Positions 17,856 to 26,795 are shown, counted from the stretch's first letter. The stretch: DNA of 64,000 nucleotides from Nocardiopsis sp. CNT312 (GCF_000515115.1 NZ_AZXF01000013.1:88109-152108); one strand, 5' to 3'. Numbers and translations are program-made. The notes: a model not told the origin generated them from the letters alone.

Positions 17856-17997
17856 CAGACGACCTCTTTCACTTGGTTCTCACTTGGCACACGCAGCCCA
17901 CTCCTGTGCGCCGACGGCCGCGTGTGGCGGGTTCCCCTCCCGCCCGTTCTCCTCTAGTGTTGCGCCCACCAGTGGCGACCGTGGAGTGAAGGGGGCC

Positions 17998-18945
17998 ATG
18001 CCCGCAGTTGTGGACCGGGGCCGTGCCGCGGCCCGGCGCTACCACCACATGTCCATGGACGCCTTCTGGGCGCTGCGCCACAGGAACGCGGTCTTCGACC
18101 ACCTCGTGCGTGCCCTCGGCCGCTACGCCGAGTGCAGCGGCAGCCTGCTGGCCGGTGCGGTCACCTACTACGCCTTCCTGTCGTTCTTCCCGCTGCTGGC
18201 GCTGGCCTTCGCCGCGGTCGGTTTCGTGGCGGCGGGCCAGGCCGAGCTGACCTCCTACCTCGAAGAGGCCCTGGACCAGATCCTGCCCGGCCTGTCCGAC
18301 CAGCTTCCCGTGGAGGAGATCGCCAACGCGCGCCTGGGCGCGGGCCTGATCGGTGTGCTCGGGCTGCTCTACTCCGGCCTGAACGCGGTGTCGGAGCTGC
18401 GCCAGGCACTGCACAGGGTCTGGCTCAGGAAGGTCAAGGACAGCCCGAACTTCCTGCTGGGCAAGGCCATCGACCTGTTGGTCATGCTCGGACTGGGTGT
18501 GGCGCTGCTGTGCACGGTCGCCTTCACCAGCGTGGCGCAGGCGGCCACCGGCTTCCTGCTGTCCCTGGTGGGGCTGGACGGCTCCCTGGTGGCCAATCTG
18601 GCTCTGCGGGGCCTGGCCCTGGTGATCGCGGTGGCGGCCAACACGGCGATCTTCGCGATGGTCTTCCGCCTGCTCTCGGGGAGCGGCCGGCCGCTCCGGG
18701 AGCTGTGGCACGGGGCCCTCCTGGGTGCCGTCGGCTTCGAGATCCTCAAGTCCGTGGCCGCGATGCTGCTCTCGGGGACGCTGAGCAACCCGCTGTACGC
18801 CTCGTTCGCGGTGCTGGTGGGGCTGCTGGTGTGGATCAACTTCGTGATGCGCATCGTGGTCCTGAGCGCCTCGTGGGCCGCGACGTGGCTGCCGGTTCCG
18901 CCGCCCTACACGGCGATGCCCGAGCCCTCCGACGTTGCTGGCTAA
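17998..18945 (+). CDS. YihY/BrkB-family inner membrane protein
   Basis: A 315-residue polytopic protein of the YihY (formerly RNase BN/BrkB) family, with about six hydrophobic segments. Family hallmarks visible are the SGSLLAGAVTYYAFLSFFPLL first helix, the NAVSELRQALHRVW loop and the final LVGLLVWINFVMRIVVLSASW helix. The function of the family is not settled. The ATG at 17998 follows gagtgaaggggg; upstream in-frame residues are low-complexity. It is divergent from the galactokinase-like gene, with TAGTGT at 17955-17960 a possible -10. Confidence 0.88.
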   Translation: MPAVVDRGRAAARRYHHMSMDAFWALRHRNAVFDHLVRALGRYAECSGSLLAGAVTYYAFLSFFPLLALAFAAVGFVAAGQAELTSYLEEALDQILPGLSDQLPVEEIANARLGAGLIGVLGLLYSGLNAVSELRQALHRVWLRKVKDSPNFLLGKAIDLLVMLGLGVALLCTVAFTSVAQAATGFLLSLVGLDGSLVANLALRGLALVIAVAANTAIFAMVFRLLSGSGRPLRELWHGALLGAVGFEILKSVAAMLLSGTLSNPLYASFAVLVGLLVWINFVMRIVVLSASWAATWLPVPPPYTAMPEPSDVAG

Positions 18946-19118
18946 ATACGCGAAGAGCGACTTTTAGTCTTATATAAGGAAAAACACTCACTCGTGGAAC
19001 AGAGACCCGTATGCGCGGGGTGCGGGAAGGGTAGTCCTCCTCTGTCCCGTTCGACGTTTCATCGGGACGCACCGGCTGCCGACGATGACAGTCGGCGATC
19101 ACCCCCCTCGGAGGGCAG
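18946..19118. promoter_or_regulatory. AT-rich intergenic region before the YbdK-like gene
   Basis: A markedly AT-rich patch (about 18944-18990, including tcttatataagg) in otherwise GC-rich DNA. It probably holds the promoter of the downstream ligase gene. The only clean -10-like sequence is the tatata core at about 18974. No gene is present. Confidence 0.45.
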
Positions 19119-20291
19119 ATGGGAATCGCATTCAAGTCGTCCGAACGCCCGACACTCGGTGTGGAGTGGGAACTCCAACTCGTGGACCGGCAGAGCCGCC
19201 ACCTGAAGCAGGAAGCGGAGGAACTCCTTTCCGAACTCCCCGAACTCAGCGCCCGCACGGACACCCCTCCGCTGCGGCACGAGCTCATGCAGTCGCAGGT
19301 GGAGGTGGTCACCGGCATCTGCGAGACGGTGGAGGAGGCCAAGCTCGACCTCGAGCGCAGCATCGGCCGGATGCGTGCGGTCCTCGAAGCGCGCGGTACC
19401 ACGCTGACCTGCTCGGGCACCCACCCGATGGATGACTGGCGCGACCAGTCCTTCAGCCCGGGAAAGCGCTACGACGAACTCATCGAGCAATTGCAGTGGC
19501 TCGCCCGGCGGATCCTCACCTGCGGGGTCCACGTCCACGTGGGCGTGCGCAGCCCGGAGAAGGCCATCCCCATCGTCAACGCGCTCACGAAGTTCCTCCC
19601 GCATTTCCTCGCTCTGAGCGCTTCCAGCCCTTTCTGGAGCGGACACGACACGGGGCTGGCCTCCGCCCGCTCCGTCGTCTTCGGGGCCCTGCCCACCGCC
19701 GGCCCGCCGCCGAACCTGTCCGGATGGACTGCTTTCGAGGAATACCTCGCAACACTTCAGCGGGCGGGTACCATCGCCTCTATCAAGGAAGTGTGGTGGG
19801 ACATCCGGCCGCACCCGGATTTCGGCACCATCGAAATCCGGATGTTCGACGGGATTCCCACCCTGCGCGAGGTGGGCATGGCCGCCGCGCTCTCCCAGAC
19901 CCTGGTGGAGGCGTTCGACCACCAGCTCGACCGCGGGTACGCACTGCCCAGCCCGCCGTCCTGGCTGGTGAGTGACAACAAGTGGCGCGCCACCCGCTAC
20001 GGGCTCGACGCTCGTGTCATCACGGATATCCATGGAACCACCGTTCCGATCCGCGACGACCTCTACGAGCTGGTCCGCGAGCTGCGTCCCGTCGCCGCCC
20101 GCCTGGGCTGCGCGGAGGACCTGGACCTGGTCTCCGAGACCCTGGACAAGGGCGCCTCCTACGAACGGCAGCGCGCGGTCGTCGCCGACGGCGGATCGCT
20201 CGACGACGTCGTGGACATGCTGGTCGACGAGCTCCGCGGCGGCCCCGCGCGCGCAGAGGTCGGCATCGGCGGCGGAGCCGGTGCACGCTGA
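19119..20291 (+). CDS. Carboxylate-amine ligase, YbdK/GCS2 family
   Basis: A 390-residue ATP-grasp-like glutamate-cysteine ligase family 2 protein. It has the N-terminal GVEWELQLVD substrate motif (residues 14-23), CGVHVHVGV and the EIRMFDGIPT segment. YbdK members ligate a carboxylate to an amine; weak gamma-glutamylcysteine activity is reported for some. The true substrate here is unknown. Because the organism has a mycothiol pathway gene, a glutathione role is not assumed. ggagggcag precedes the ATG. An M20 hydrolase follows 26 bp later in the same direction, so a ligase-hydrolase pair acting on the same kind of amide bond is possible. Confidence 0.85.
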   Translation: MGIAFKSSERPTLGVEWELQLVDRQSRHLKQEAEELLSELPELSARTDTPPLRHELMQSQVEVVTGICETVEEAKLDLERSIGRMRAVLEARGTTLTCSGTHPMDDWRDQSFSPGKRYDELIEQLQWLARRILTCGVHVHVGVRSPEKAIPIVNALTKFLPHFLALSASSPFWSGHDTGLASARSVVFGALPTAGPPPNLSGWTAFEEYLATLQRAGTIASIKEVWWDIRPHPDFGTIEIRMFDGIPTLREVGMAAALSQTLVEAFDHQLDRGYALPSPPSWLVSDNKWRATRYGLDARVITDIHGTTVPIRDDLYELVRELRPVAARLGCAEDLDLVSETLDKGASYERQRAVVADGGSLDDVVDMLVDELRGGPARAEVGIGGGAGAR

Positions 20292-20317
20292 TACGCGAAT
20301 GAAGAGGGGACCCCCGC

Positions 20318-21556
20318 ATGCAGGGACGTGACCTGCCGGAGCAGTTGACCGCTTTTCTGGCGCGCCATGAGAGGGAGTTCACCGGCTTCCGCCGGGACCT
20401 GCACATGCACCCCGAACTCGCCTTCGCCGAGCACCGGACGACCGGACGGATCGCCGAGCGGCTGCGCGAGGCCGGGCTGGAGCCGCGTGTCCTGCCCCGG
20501 GGCACTGGCCTGGTGTGCGACATCGGCAGCGGCCCCGGGGGACTGGTCGCCCTGAGGGCCGACATCGACGCCCTCCCCCTCACCGATGAGAAGAAGGACG
20601 TGCCCTACCGCTCCACGGTCCCCGGGGCGGCCCACGCCTGCGGTCACGACGTGCACACCACGGTCCTGCTGGCGACGGCGGTCTTCCTCGCCCAGCAGGA
20701 CCGTGCCGGGTCCCTCCCCGGGCGGGTGCGGCTCATCTTCCAGCCCGCCGAGGAACTGCCGGGCGGTGCCGTCGAGGTGGTGGACAATGGTGCCCTGAAG
20801 GGTGTGGAGCGCATCTTCGCCCTGCACTGCGACCCCCGGCTCACGGCCGGACGGGTCGGGCTGCGCACCGGCGGCATCACCGCGGCGTGCGACCAGGTGA
20901 TGGTCCGCCTGTCCGGACCCGGCGGGCACACCGCACGGCCGCACCTGACCTCCGACCTCGTCTACGCCCTGGGCAAGGTGGTCACGGAACTGCCCGCCGC
21001 ACTGTCCCGCCGCGTCGACCCCCGGGCCGGGTTCAGCCTGGTCTGGGGGCGGATCAGCGCCGGTGCGGCCCCCAACGTCATCCCCGACGACGCCGTCGCC
21101 GAGGGCACCGTGCGCTGTCTGGACGACGAGGCGTGGCATGCGGCACCCGAGACCATCAAGGGCCTGGTCGAGTCGGTGGCCGGCCCCTACGGGGCCGAGG
21201 CCGAGGTCACCTACCGCCGGGGCGTCCCGCCCACGATCAACGAGGCCGGGAGCGTGGAGGTGATGCGTGAGGCGGCCACCTCGGCACTTGGTGCCGACGC
21301 GGTGGCCGGCACCCCGCAGAGCCTGGGCGGGGAGGACTTCGCCTGGTACCTGGAGCACGTCCCCGGGGCCCTGGCCCGCCTGGGCACCCACTCGCCCGAC
21401 TGGGAGGGGCCCATGCTGGACCTGCACCGGGGGACCTTCGACGTCGACGAACGCGCCATCGGCGTGGGCACCCGGTTCATGGTGACCACGGCCCTGACAG
21501 CGCTGTGGAACCGGAGCCGTGCCGGGGACCGGGTGGACGACGAGGCCCTCGCCTGA
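20318..21556 (+). CDS. M20 family amidohydrolase (IAA-amino acid hydrolase type)
   Basis: A 412-residue M20D metallohydrolase. Metal-site residues are present in HACGHDVHT (about 107-115), the PAEE pair (catalytic Glu), an inter-domain GPGGHTARPH segment in the dimerisation lid, and GGEDFAWYL near the C-terminus. These enzymes cleave N-acyl or amide-linked amino acids (hippurate, IAA-amino acid, N-acetyl-diaminopimelate). The substrate is unresolved. It lies 26 bp downstream of the YbdK-like ligase, probably in one operon. Confidence 0.88.
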   Translation: MQGRDLPEQLTAFLARHEREFTGFRRDLHMHPELAFAEHRTTGRIAERLREAGLEPRVLPRGTGLVCDIGSGPGGLVALRADIDALPLTDEKKDVPYRSTVPGAAHACGHDVHTTVLLATAVFLAQQDRAGSLPGRVRLIFQPAEELPGGAVEVVDNGALKGVERIFALHCDPRLTAGRVGLRTGGITAACDQVMVRLSGPGGHTARPHLTSDLVYALGKVVTELPAALSRRVDPRAGFSLVWGRISAGAAPNVIPDDAVAEGTVRCLDDEAWHAAPETIKGLVESVAGPYGAEAEVTYRRGVPPTINEAGSVEVMREAATSALGADAVAGTPQSLGGEDFAWYLEHVPGALARLGTHSPDWEGPMLDLHRGTFDVDERAIGVGTRFMVTTALTALWNRSRAGDRVDDEALA

Positions 21557-21645
21557 GCCGCTGCCCCGCCCGCCAGCGGTTTCCCCGGAACGTGTGACGC
21601 CACTGTGACACCGGAGTCCGGCGGCCGGGTGGCATTCTGAGGTGT

Positions 21646-22743
21646 ATGAACCAGCCACTCACTGTTGAGCAGATCCGGCGGGCGCCCAAGGTCCTGCTGC
21701 ACGACCACCTCGACGGCGGCCTGCGCCCGGCCACCGTGGTCGAACTCGCCCGGGAGACCGGCTACACGGGGCTGCCCACCGACGACCCCGACCGACTGGG
21801 TGCGTGGTTCCGCGACGCCTCCGACTCCGGTTCCCTGGAGCGCTACCTGGAGACCTTCGCCCACACCACCGGGGTGATGCAGACACGCGGGGCGCTCGTG
21901 CGCGTGGCAGCCGAGGCAGTGGAGGACCTGGCCGCCGACGGCGTGGTCTACGCCGAGCAGCGCTACGCCCCCGAACAGCACCTGGAGGGCGGACTCACTC
22001 TGGAGGAGGTCGTGGAGGCCGTCCAGGAGGGACTGGAGCTGGGCCAGAAGCGCGCCGCGGACCAGGGGCACGCCATCAGGACCGGCCAGCTCGTCACGGC
22101 CATGCGGCACGCCGCGCGCTCGTCGGAGATCGCCGAACTCGCGGTGCGCTACCGCGACGCCGGCGTGTCCGGGTTCGACATCGCCGGAGCCGAGGCCGGG
22201 AACCCGCCCACCCGGCACCTGGACGCCTTCGAGTACCTGCGCCGGGAGAACTTCCACTTCACCATCCACGCCGGTGAGGCGTTCGGCCTGCCCTCCATCT
22301 GGGAGGCTCTCCAGTGGTGCGGGTGCGACCGCCTGGGCCACGGCGTGCGCATCATCGACGACATCACCGTGGCGGAGGGTGCCCCGCCCCGACTGGGCCG
22401 GCTCGCCCAGTACGTGCGGGACAAGCGGGTGCCGCTGGAGATGTGCCCCAGCTCCAACGTCCAGACGGGTGCGGCCTCGTCGGTCGCTGAGCACCCCATC
22501 GGGCTCCTGCGCGACCTGCGCTTCCGCGTCACGGTCAACACCGACAACCGCCTCCAGAGCGGGGTCGTCCTGTCGGAGGAGTTCGCGAAGCTCTGTGCCG
22601 CCTTCGGCTACGGCTGGGACGACCTGGAGTGGTTCACGGTGAACGCGATGAAGTCGGCCTTCCTGCCCTTCGACGAGCGCCTGTCGCTGATCAACGGTGT
22701 GATCAAGCCCGGGTTCGCGCAGTTGAAGTGGGCGACGTCCTGA
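21646..22743 (+). CDS. add: Adenosine deaminase
   Basis: A 365-residue zinc hydrolase converting adenosine to inosine. Zinc ligands in [12 protein letters not shown] (HxH), the IHAGEAFG motif (His and catalytic Glu), LGHGVRI and the Asp in NTDNRLQSG are all intact. It fits purine salvage with the purine nucleoside phosphorylase encoded opposite it at 23.7 kb. The ATG at 21646 begins the conserved N-terminus. The stop shares one base with the next ATG (TGATG). Confidence 0.95.
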   Translation: MNQPLTVEQIRRAPKVLLHDHLDGGLRPATVVELARETGYTGLPTDDPDRLGAWFRDASDSGSLERYLETFAHTTGVMQTRGALVRVAAEAVEDLAADGVVYAEQRYAPEQHLEGGLTLEEVVEAVQEGLELGQKRAADQGHAIRTGQLVTAMRHAARSSEIAELAVRYRDAGVSGFDIAGAEAGNPPTRHLDAFEYLRRENFHFTIHAGEAFGLPSIWEALQWCGCDRLGHGVRIIDDITVAEGAPPRLGRLAQYVRDKRVPLEMCPSSNVQTGAASSVAEHPIGLLRDLRFRVTVNTDNRLQSGVVLSEEFAKLCAAFGYGWDDLEWFTVNAMKSAFLPFDERLSLINGVIKPGFAQLKWATS

Positions 22744-23381
22744 TGGAGCGGCCGGGCTCCACGACCTACGCGGTGACGTTCACTCGGGTCATGGCCGCGC
22801 TCTGGACGGCCGTCGCGCTCCTGCTGCTGGTCGAGGTGCTCCTGGCGGGCCGGGGCCGGTCCGCGTGGATCGCGGGTGCGGTCCTGGTGGTGAGCATCGC
22901 CGCGGTGTACCTGGTGTGGCTGCGGCCGTGCCTGGTCGCCACGGAGCGGGGCCTGCGGGTGGTCAACCCGGTGCGGGAGACGTTCGTGCCGTGGTCCGCG
23001 GTGGTGTGGGTGGACGTCACCGACGTGCTGCGCGTGCACACCCCGGACCGGATCGTGCGCTCGTGGCCGCTGCGGGAGACCCGGCGGTCGCGGGTGCGCG
23101 ACAACCTGAGACGGACGTCGGGCCTGGTCGACCCGGAGGCCGGTGCCGGGGACGCGCCGCAGCGCCCGATGGACCGGATCGCCGCCGAGTTGCGGGGAGA
23201 GGCCGAGCACCGCAAGGCACGGCCGCTGAGCGGGCCGATCAGGGACGTTGCCGAGGCGGGCCCCGCGGCCCTGGGGACGGGGGACCGGCCCCAGTCCATG
23301 GTGCCGGTGGAGGTGTTCGCGGTCCTGGCGGTGACGGCCGCCGCGATCGCGGGTGTCCTCGTGTCGGTGCCCGGGGGTTGA
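22743..23381 (+). CDS. PH-domain membrane protein
   Basis: A 212-residue protein coupled to add by a 1-base overlap. Two N-terminal hydrophobic helices (about 14-34 and 40-57) are followed by a bacterial PH-like segment, WLRPCLVATERGLRVVNP through VPWSAVVWVDV (the bPH6 pattern), then a basic charged region and a C-terminal helix at about 190-208. Function is unknown. Overlap with add suggests co-expression rather than shared chemistry. Confidence 0.75.
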   Translation: MERPGSTTYAVTFTRVMAALWTAVALLLLVEVLLAGRGRSAWIAGAVLVVSIAAVYLVWLRPCLVATERGLRVVNPVRETFVPWSAVVWVDVTDVLRVHTPDRIVRSWPLRETRRSRVRDNLRRTSGLVDPEAGAGDAPQRPMDRIAAELRGEAEHRKARPLSGPIRDVAEAGPAALGTGDRPQSMVPVEVFAVLAVTAAAIAGVLVSVPGG

Positions 23382-23400
23382 CGGCGTACGCCGCTTCTGA

Positions 23401-23419
23401 TTAGGTAAGGCATGCCTAA
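23401..23419. promoter_or_regulatory. IdeR/DmdR (DtxR-family) iron box
   Basis: ttaggtaaggcatgcctaa matches the 19-bp DtxR-family consensus at 15 of 19 positions and is a dyad (ttagg...cctaa with a perfect aggcatgcct core). TTGACG at 23378-23383 stands 17-18 bp upstream, so the box covers the -10 of a rightward promoter, the usual repressor placement. No recognisable protein gene starts downstream: the 320-bp gap ends at the convergent phosphorylase stop. Confidence 0.7.
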
Positions 23420-23516
23420 GGGAGAGTGCTTCGGGCGGGCGGACTTCGCGCGGATGGTCCGTCCGTCCGGTTCTCCTCCCGAGGGCGGCGCGCGCGGTTC
23501 AACTGAATACAGGAAA

Positions 23517-23572
23517 GGTGTCCCGTCCGTGAGTCCAACGGGATCTGCGGGGATTCCGCACGGCGGGACACC
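23517..23572 (+). other. Long hairpin downstream of the iron box
   Basis: A 14-bp stem with one bulge (ggtgtcccg-t-ccgtg / cacgg-cgggacacc) whose interior can add a 5-bp gggat/attcc stem. It partly covers an aggaaagg ribosome-site-like sequence (23511-23518) and a GTG at 23529. It may be part of an iron-regulated small RNA or a translational switch. The frame after that GTG looks non-coding to me. Confidence 0.5.
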
Positions 23573-23701
23573 GGGGAAGCGCCGCCTCCGGCCTGGTCAC
23601 GGCCGGTACCGTTCATCCCAAGGCCTCGGGGTGTACAGCTCGCCACGCCGGTACCGGTTCCTCTGCACCACGGCCGGAGGCGCCCCGTTTCCCCGCCCGC
23701 C

Positions 23702-24526
23702 TCACGCTCGTTCGAGCGTGCCGTTCAGCAGTTCGCCCAGCCGTCCGGCCCTCTGCGTGACGACCTCCAGCGCCTGGTCGGACTCGAAGGGCGCGAAGAC
23801 CGACCCCACGGCGTCGTTGGTGACGATCGCCAGCCCCAGGACCTCGGCCCCCATCTCCACCGCCGCGATGGTCTCCATCGCGATCGATCGCCCGACCACG
23901 TCCGCCCCCGCTTGGCGCAGCAGCGCCAGTTCGGCCGGGGTCTGCAACTGCGGACCGATGGTGGACACGTACACCCCCTCCGCCAGGGAGGGGTCCACCT
24001 CCTCGATGAGCTCACGCAGCCGCAGGGCGTAGGCCTCCGACAGGTCGACGAACCTGGCCCCCGTCAGCGGTGAGCGCGCGGTGAGGTTGATGTGGTCGCG
24101 CACCACCACCGGGACGCCGGGGGCGATGTCGGCTCGCAGGGAGCCCGCCGACCCCGTCAGGACCGCGATCCGGGCCCCGGCGGACAGGCCGGTGCGCACC
24201 GCGTGGGTGGCTGCCATGGGGTCATGGGTCTCGTACTCGTGGACGCGCCCCATGAACACGACCACACGCTTGTCGCCGACCCACACGCTCCGCACCTTGC
24301 TGGAGTGGCCATGCGCGGTCGGAGCGAGGAAGCCGGGCAGCTCCGTCACATCGAACTCGATGTCGACGGCCCCCAGTGAGTCCGCAGCGCCCGCCCACCC
24401 CGAGCCGAGCACCACCAGTGCGTCGAAGGTGTCGGCACCGGCGCGCGACAGCAGCTCCCGTGCCGCCTCGGACGCCATGTCCTTGGCCTCTTCGCTGGTC
24501 CGGGGCTCCTGCTCTGTGTTGCTCAC
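23702..24526 (-). CDS. Purine nucleoside phosphorylase (trimeric type)
   Basis: A 274-residue enzyme cleaving inosine and guanosine with phosphate. Motifs include GSGW (phosphate loop), GHSSKVRSVW, GRVHEYETHDP, LTGSAGSL and the AMETIAAVEMGAE...VTND segment, whose Glu and Asn bind 6-oxopurines and argue for inosine/guanosine over adenosine. It complements adenosine deaminase encoded nearby. GTG at 24526 gives a normal N-terminus; ATG at 24478 with gaagagg ahead is an alternative 16 residues shorter. Confidence 0.92.
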   Translation of the reverse strand: MSNTEQEPRTSEEAKDMASEAARELLSRAGADTFDALVVLGSGWAGAADSLGAVDIEFDVTELPGFLAPTAHGHSSKVRSVWVGDKRVVVFMGRVHEYETHDPMAATHAVRTGLSAGARIAVLTGSAGSLRADIAPGVPVVVRDHINLTARSPLTGARFVDLSEAYALRLRELIEEVDPSLAEGVYVSTIGPQLQTPAELALLRQAGADVVGRSIAMETIAAVEMGAEVLGLAIVTNDAVGSVFAPFESDQALEVVTQRAGRLGELLNGTLERA

Positions 24527-24900
24527 ACCCCGGATGGTACCCCTGGGTAGTCGAATCAATCCGAAGAGCGGCGCAGTGTGTCCGACGGGTGGAACGCCGG
24601 TGCCGGTCGTGCGACACCACGGACGGGGCCGTGGGCGCGCGGTGATGGGCGCGGCGTTCGGGGAAGGGTGTGGGGGATACGGGTGTGTCCTTCGTCCCAT
24701 TATCGGGTGAGAAGGCCGCGTCGCGGGTCCGGCCCGCGCAGGTATCCGGTGGCCCGGCGCCCCGTGCGCGGGGGCTCTTGCCGATACCGCGGGCGGACAT
24801 GGACGACAATGGGTGCGAGCGAGAACCTGGTGGTGTTCGGCCCCGCCCGACTCCCGAGCCGGACGGGTGCGGCGGCCGACCGAAGAGGGAGTGAAGCAGC
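24527..24900. other. Divergent intergenic region between the phosphorylase and LpdA-like genes
   Basis: No gene is seen. It should carry two divergent promoters. I found no -35/-10 pair with good spacing: TTGCCG at 24778 and GACAAT at 24805 are 21 bp apart. No strong dyad was seen. The ribosome site gagggagtg lies just before 24901. Confidence 0.5.
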
Positions 24901-26283
24901 GTGACGAAAGTCGTGATCATCGGTGGCGGACCCGGGGGCTACGAGGCGGCGCTGGTGGCTGCCCAGCTCGGTGCGGACGTGACCGTGGTGGAGCGCGACG
25001 GGATCGGCGGCGCCTGCGTCCTCACCGACTGCGTCCCCTCAAAGAGCCTCATCGCCACCTCCACTCGGACGACCTACGTACGCGAGTCCGAGTCCCTGGG
25101 CATCAACGTTCCCAGCGGCCCCGACGGCAAGTCCGAGGTCGAGGTCGACCCGAACACGTTCAACCCGCGCATCAAACGTCTCGCCCTCGCCCAGTCCGAG
25201 GACACCCGGGCCCGGCTGGTCAAGGAGGGCGTGGAGGTCGTCGCCGGTGAGGCGCGCCTGGTCGACCCGCACATCGTCGCGGTGGGGGAGCGGCGCATCC
25301 GCGCCGACGTCATCCTCATCGCCACCGGTGCCCACCCCCGTGAACTCCCCACCGCCGAGCCCGACGGCGTGCGCATCCTCACCTGGCGCCACCTCTACGA
25401 CCTCGACGAACTCCCCGAGAAACTCATCGTCGTCGGCTCCGGCGTCACCGGGGCCGAGTTCGCCAGCGCCTACCAGTCCCTGGGCTCGAACGTCTCGCTC
25501 GTCTCCTCCCGCGACCACGTCATGCCCACGCAGGACGCCGACGCGGCCCAGGCGCTGGAGGAGGTGTTCACGCGCCGTGGCATGAACATCCTGAACCGGA
25601 CGCGCGCCGAGTCGGTCACCAACAGCGGGACCGGTGTCCGGGCGACCCTCTCCGACGGGCGCGTAGTGGAGGGCACCCACTGCCTCATGACCGTGGGCAT
25701 GATCCCCAATACCGAGGGGATCGGCCTGGAGGAGGCCGGGGTCCGGCTGGGGCAGGGCGGGTTCGTCGAGGTCGACCGGGTCTCCCGCACCACCGTGCCC
25801 GGCGTGTACGCCGCGGGTGACTGCACCGGGGTCAACATGCTGGCCTCCGTGGCTGCCATGCAGGGCCGTATCGCCATGTGGCACGCGTTGGGCGAGGCCG
25901 TGTCGCCGCTCAAGCTGTCCACGGTGGCCTCCACTGTGTTCACCCACCCCGAACTCGCGGCGGTCGGCGCCAGCGAGGACGACGTGCGCAGCGGCCGGAT
26001 CGACGGGCGGTCGGTCACGCTGCCCCTCAACACCAACCCGCGTGCCAAGATGAACGAGGTCAACGAGGGCTTCGTTAAGCTCATCTGCCGACAGCACACC
26101 GGCATCGTCCTGGGCGGTGTCATCGTCGGTCCGCGCGCCAGCGAGCTCATCCTCGCGGTGTCCGTCGCGGTTCAGCAGAACCTGACGGTGGACGACCTGG
26201 CGCACACCTTCGCCGTGTACCCCTCGCTCTCGGGCAGTGTCACCGAGGCGGCGCGCTCGCTCATGCTGGCCTCCCCGGAGTAG
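24901..26283 (+). CDS. lpdA: LpdA-like NAD(P)H-quinone reductase (flavoprotein disulfide reductase family)
   Basis: A 460-residue FAD enzyme with the dihydrolipoamide dehydrogenase fold: GGGPGGYEAA at the N-terminus, a second nucleotide loop VVGSGVTGAEFAS, and the FAD motif VYAAGDCTG. The redox loop GGACVLTDCVPSK keeps both Cys (C39, C44), whereas the Mycobacterium LpdA type is described as having only one. The C-terminal HPTxSE catalytic pair is absent; the region reads AVYPSLSGSVTEAAR. Loss of the His argues against true lipoamide dehydrogenase and for the LpdA quinone-reductase group. It starts with GTG and is transcribed alone. Confidence 0.82.
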   Translation: MTKVVIIGGGPGGYEAALVAAQLGADVTVVERDGIGGACVLTDCVPSKSLIATSTRTTYVRESESLGINVPSGPDGKSEVEVDPNTFNPRIKRLALAQSEDTRARLVKEGVEVVAGEARLVDPHIVAVGERRIRADVILIATGAHPRELPTAEPDGVRILTWRHLYDLDELPEKLIVVGSGVTGAEFASAYQSLGSNVSLVSSRDHVMPTQDADAAQALEEVFTRRGMNILNRTRAESVTNSGTGVRATLSDGRVVEGTHCLMTVGMIPNTEGIGLEEAGVRLGQGGFVEVDRVSRTTVPGVYAAGDCTGVNMLASVAAMQGRIAMWHALGEAVSPLKLSTVASTVFTHPELAAVGASEDDVRSGRIDGRSVTLPLNTNPRAKMNEVNEGFVKLICRQHTGIVLGGVIVGPRASELILAVSVAVQQNLTVDDLAHTFAVYPSLSGSVTEAARSLMLASPE

Positions 26284-26395
26284 GCGGGCGATCGGGGCCG
26301 CGGGGTCCGCCGTGCGTGGGGCCAAGCACGTCACGGCGGATTCCGGCCCCGGACTCTTAACCCGATCCGACACCGGTGCATGTAGGCTCGGGCCC

Positions 26396-26788
26396 GTGAT
26401 TTGTCCTAAGTGCCAGAGCCCCATGCGTACCTATGACCGGCAGGGCATCCACATCGACCGGTGCGATGTCTGCCAGGGCATCTTCCTGGACCGGGGCGAG
26501 CTGGAGAGCATCCTGGCTGCCGAGCAGCGCCACTACGCTGCCCCTCCGCCCGCCGCCCCCCAGGGCCCCCCACCCGCCTACCCCCAGCAGGGGCCCCCGC
26601 CGGGGTACCCGCGCCCGGGCGGCTACCCCGACTCCCCGAAGGGCTACCGCGGCGGCTACCCGGACTCTCCCAAGGGGTTCCGCGGCGGCTACCCGGACTC
26701 CCCGAAGGGCTACCGCGGCGGCTACCCGGACTCTCCCAAGGGCTACCGCAAGCGCCGCAAGAGCTTCCTGGAAGAGCTCTTCGACTGA
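26396..26788 (+). CDS. zf-TFIIB zinc-ribbon protein with YPDSPKGYRGG repeats
   Basis: A 130-residue protein. The N-terminal zinc ribbon has CPKC (C3, C6) and CDVC (C23, C26) with the FLDRGELE helix typical of the zf-TFIIB/DUF family. Next come a Pro-rich stretch (about 48-70), four 11-residue repeats of GGYPDSPKGYR (F replaces Y once), and a basic-acidic tail KRRKSFLEELFD. GTG at 26396 is probably leaderless: TAGGCT at 26382-26387 lies 8 bp upstream. It is followed 7 bp later by another zinc-ribbon gene. Function is unknown; the tail could be an assembly or RNA-binding element. Confidence 0.82.
   Translation: MICPKCQSPMRTYDRQGIHIDRCDVCQGIFLDRGELESILAAEQRHYAAPPPAAPQGPPPAYPQQGPPPGYPRPGGYPDSPKGYRGGYPDSPKGFRGGYPDSPKGYRGGYPDSPKGYRKRRKSFLEELFD
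26618..26749 (+). repeat. 33-bp tandem repeat, four units
   Basis: Four adjoining 33-bp units beginning ggcggctacc at 26618, 26651, 26684 and 26717. They differ mostly at third codon positions. They encode the GGYPDSPKGYR repeats of the zinc-ribbon protein. Confidence 0.97.
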
Positions 26789-26795
26789 GTCGGCC

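Noticed and set aside
23412..24032. Possible iron-regulated protein beginning inside or just after the iron box
   Set aside because: No usable ribosome site at 23412, a hairpin covers the 23529 GTG, the product is Ser/Arg-rich without domains, and it runs antisense into the phosphorylase gene.
24778..24810. TTGCCG/GACAAT promoter for the LpdA-like gene
   Set aside because: The 21-bp spacing is too long for a standard promoter.
26618..26749. CRISPR array
   Set aside because: 33-bp units are head-to-tail with no spacers and encode protein repeats; no cas genes are nearby.
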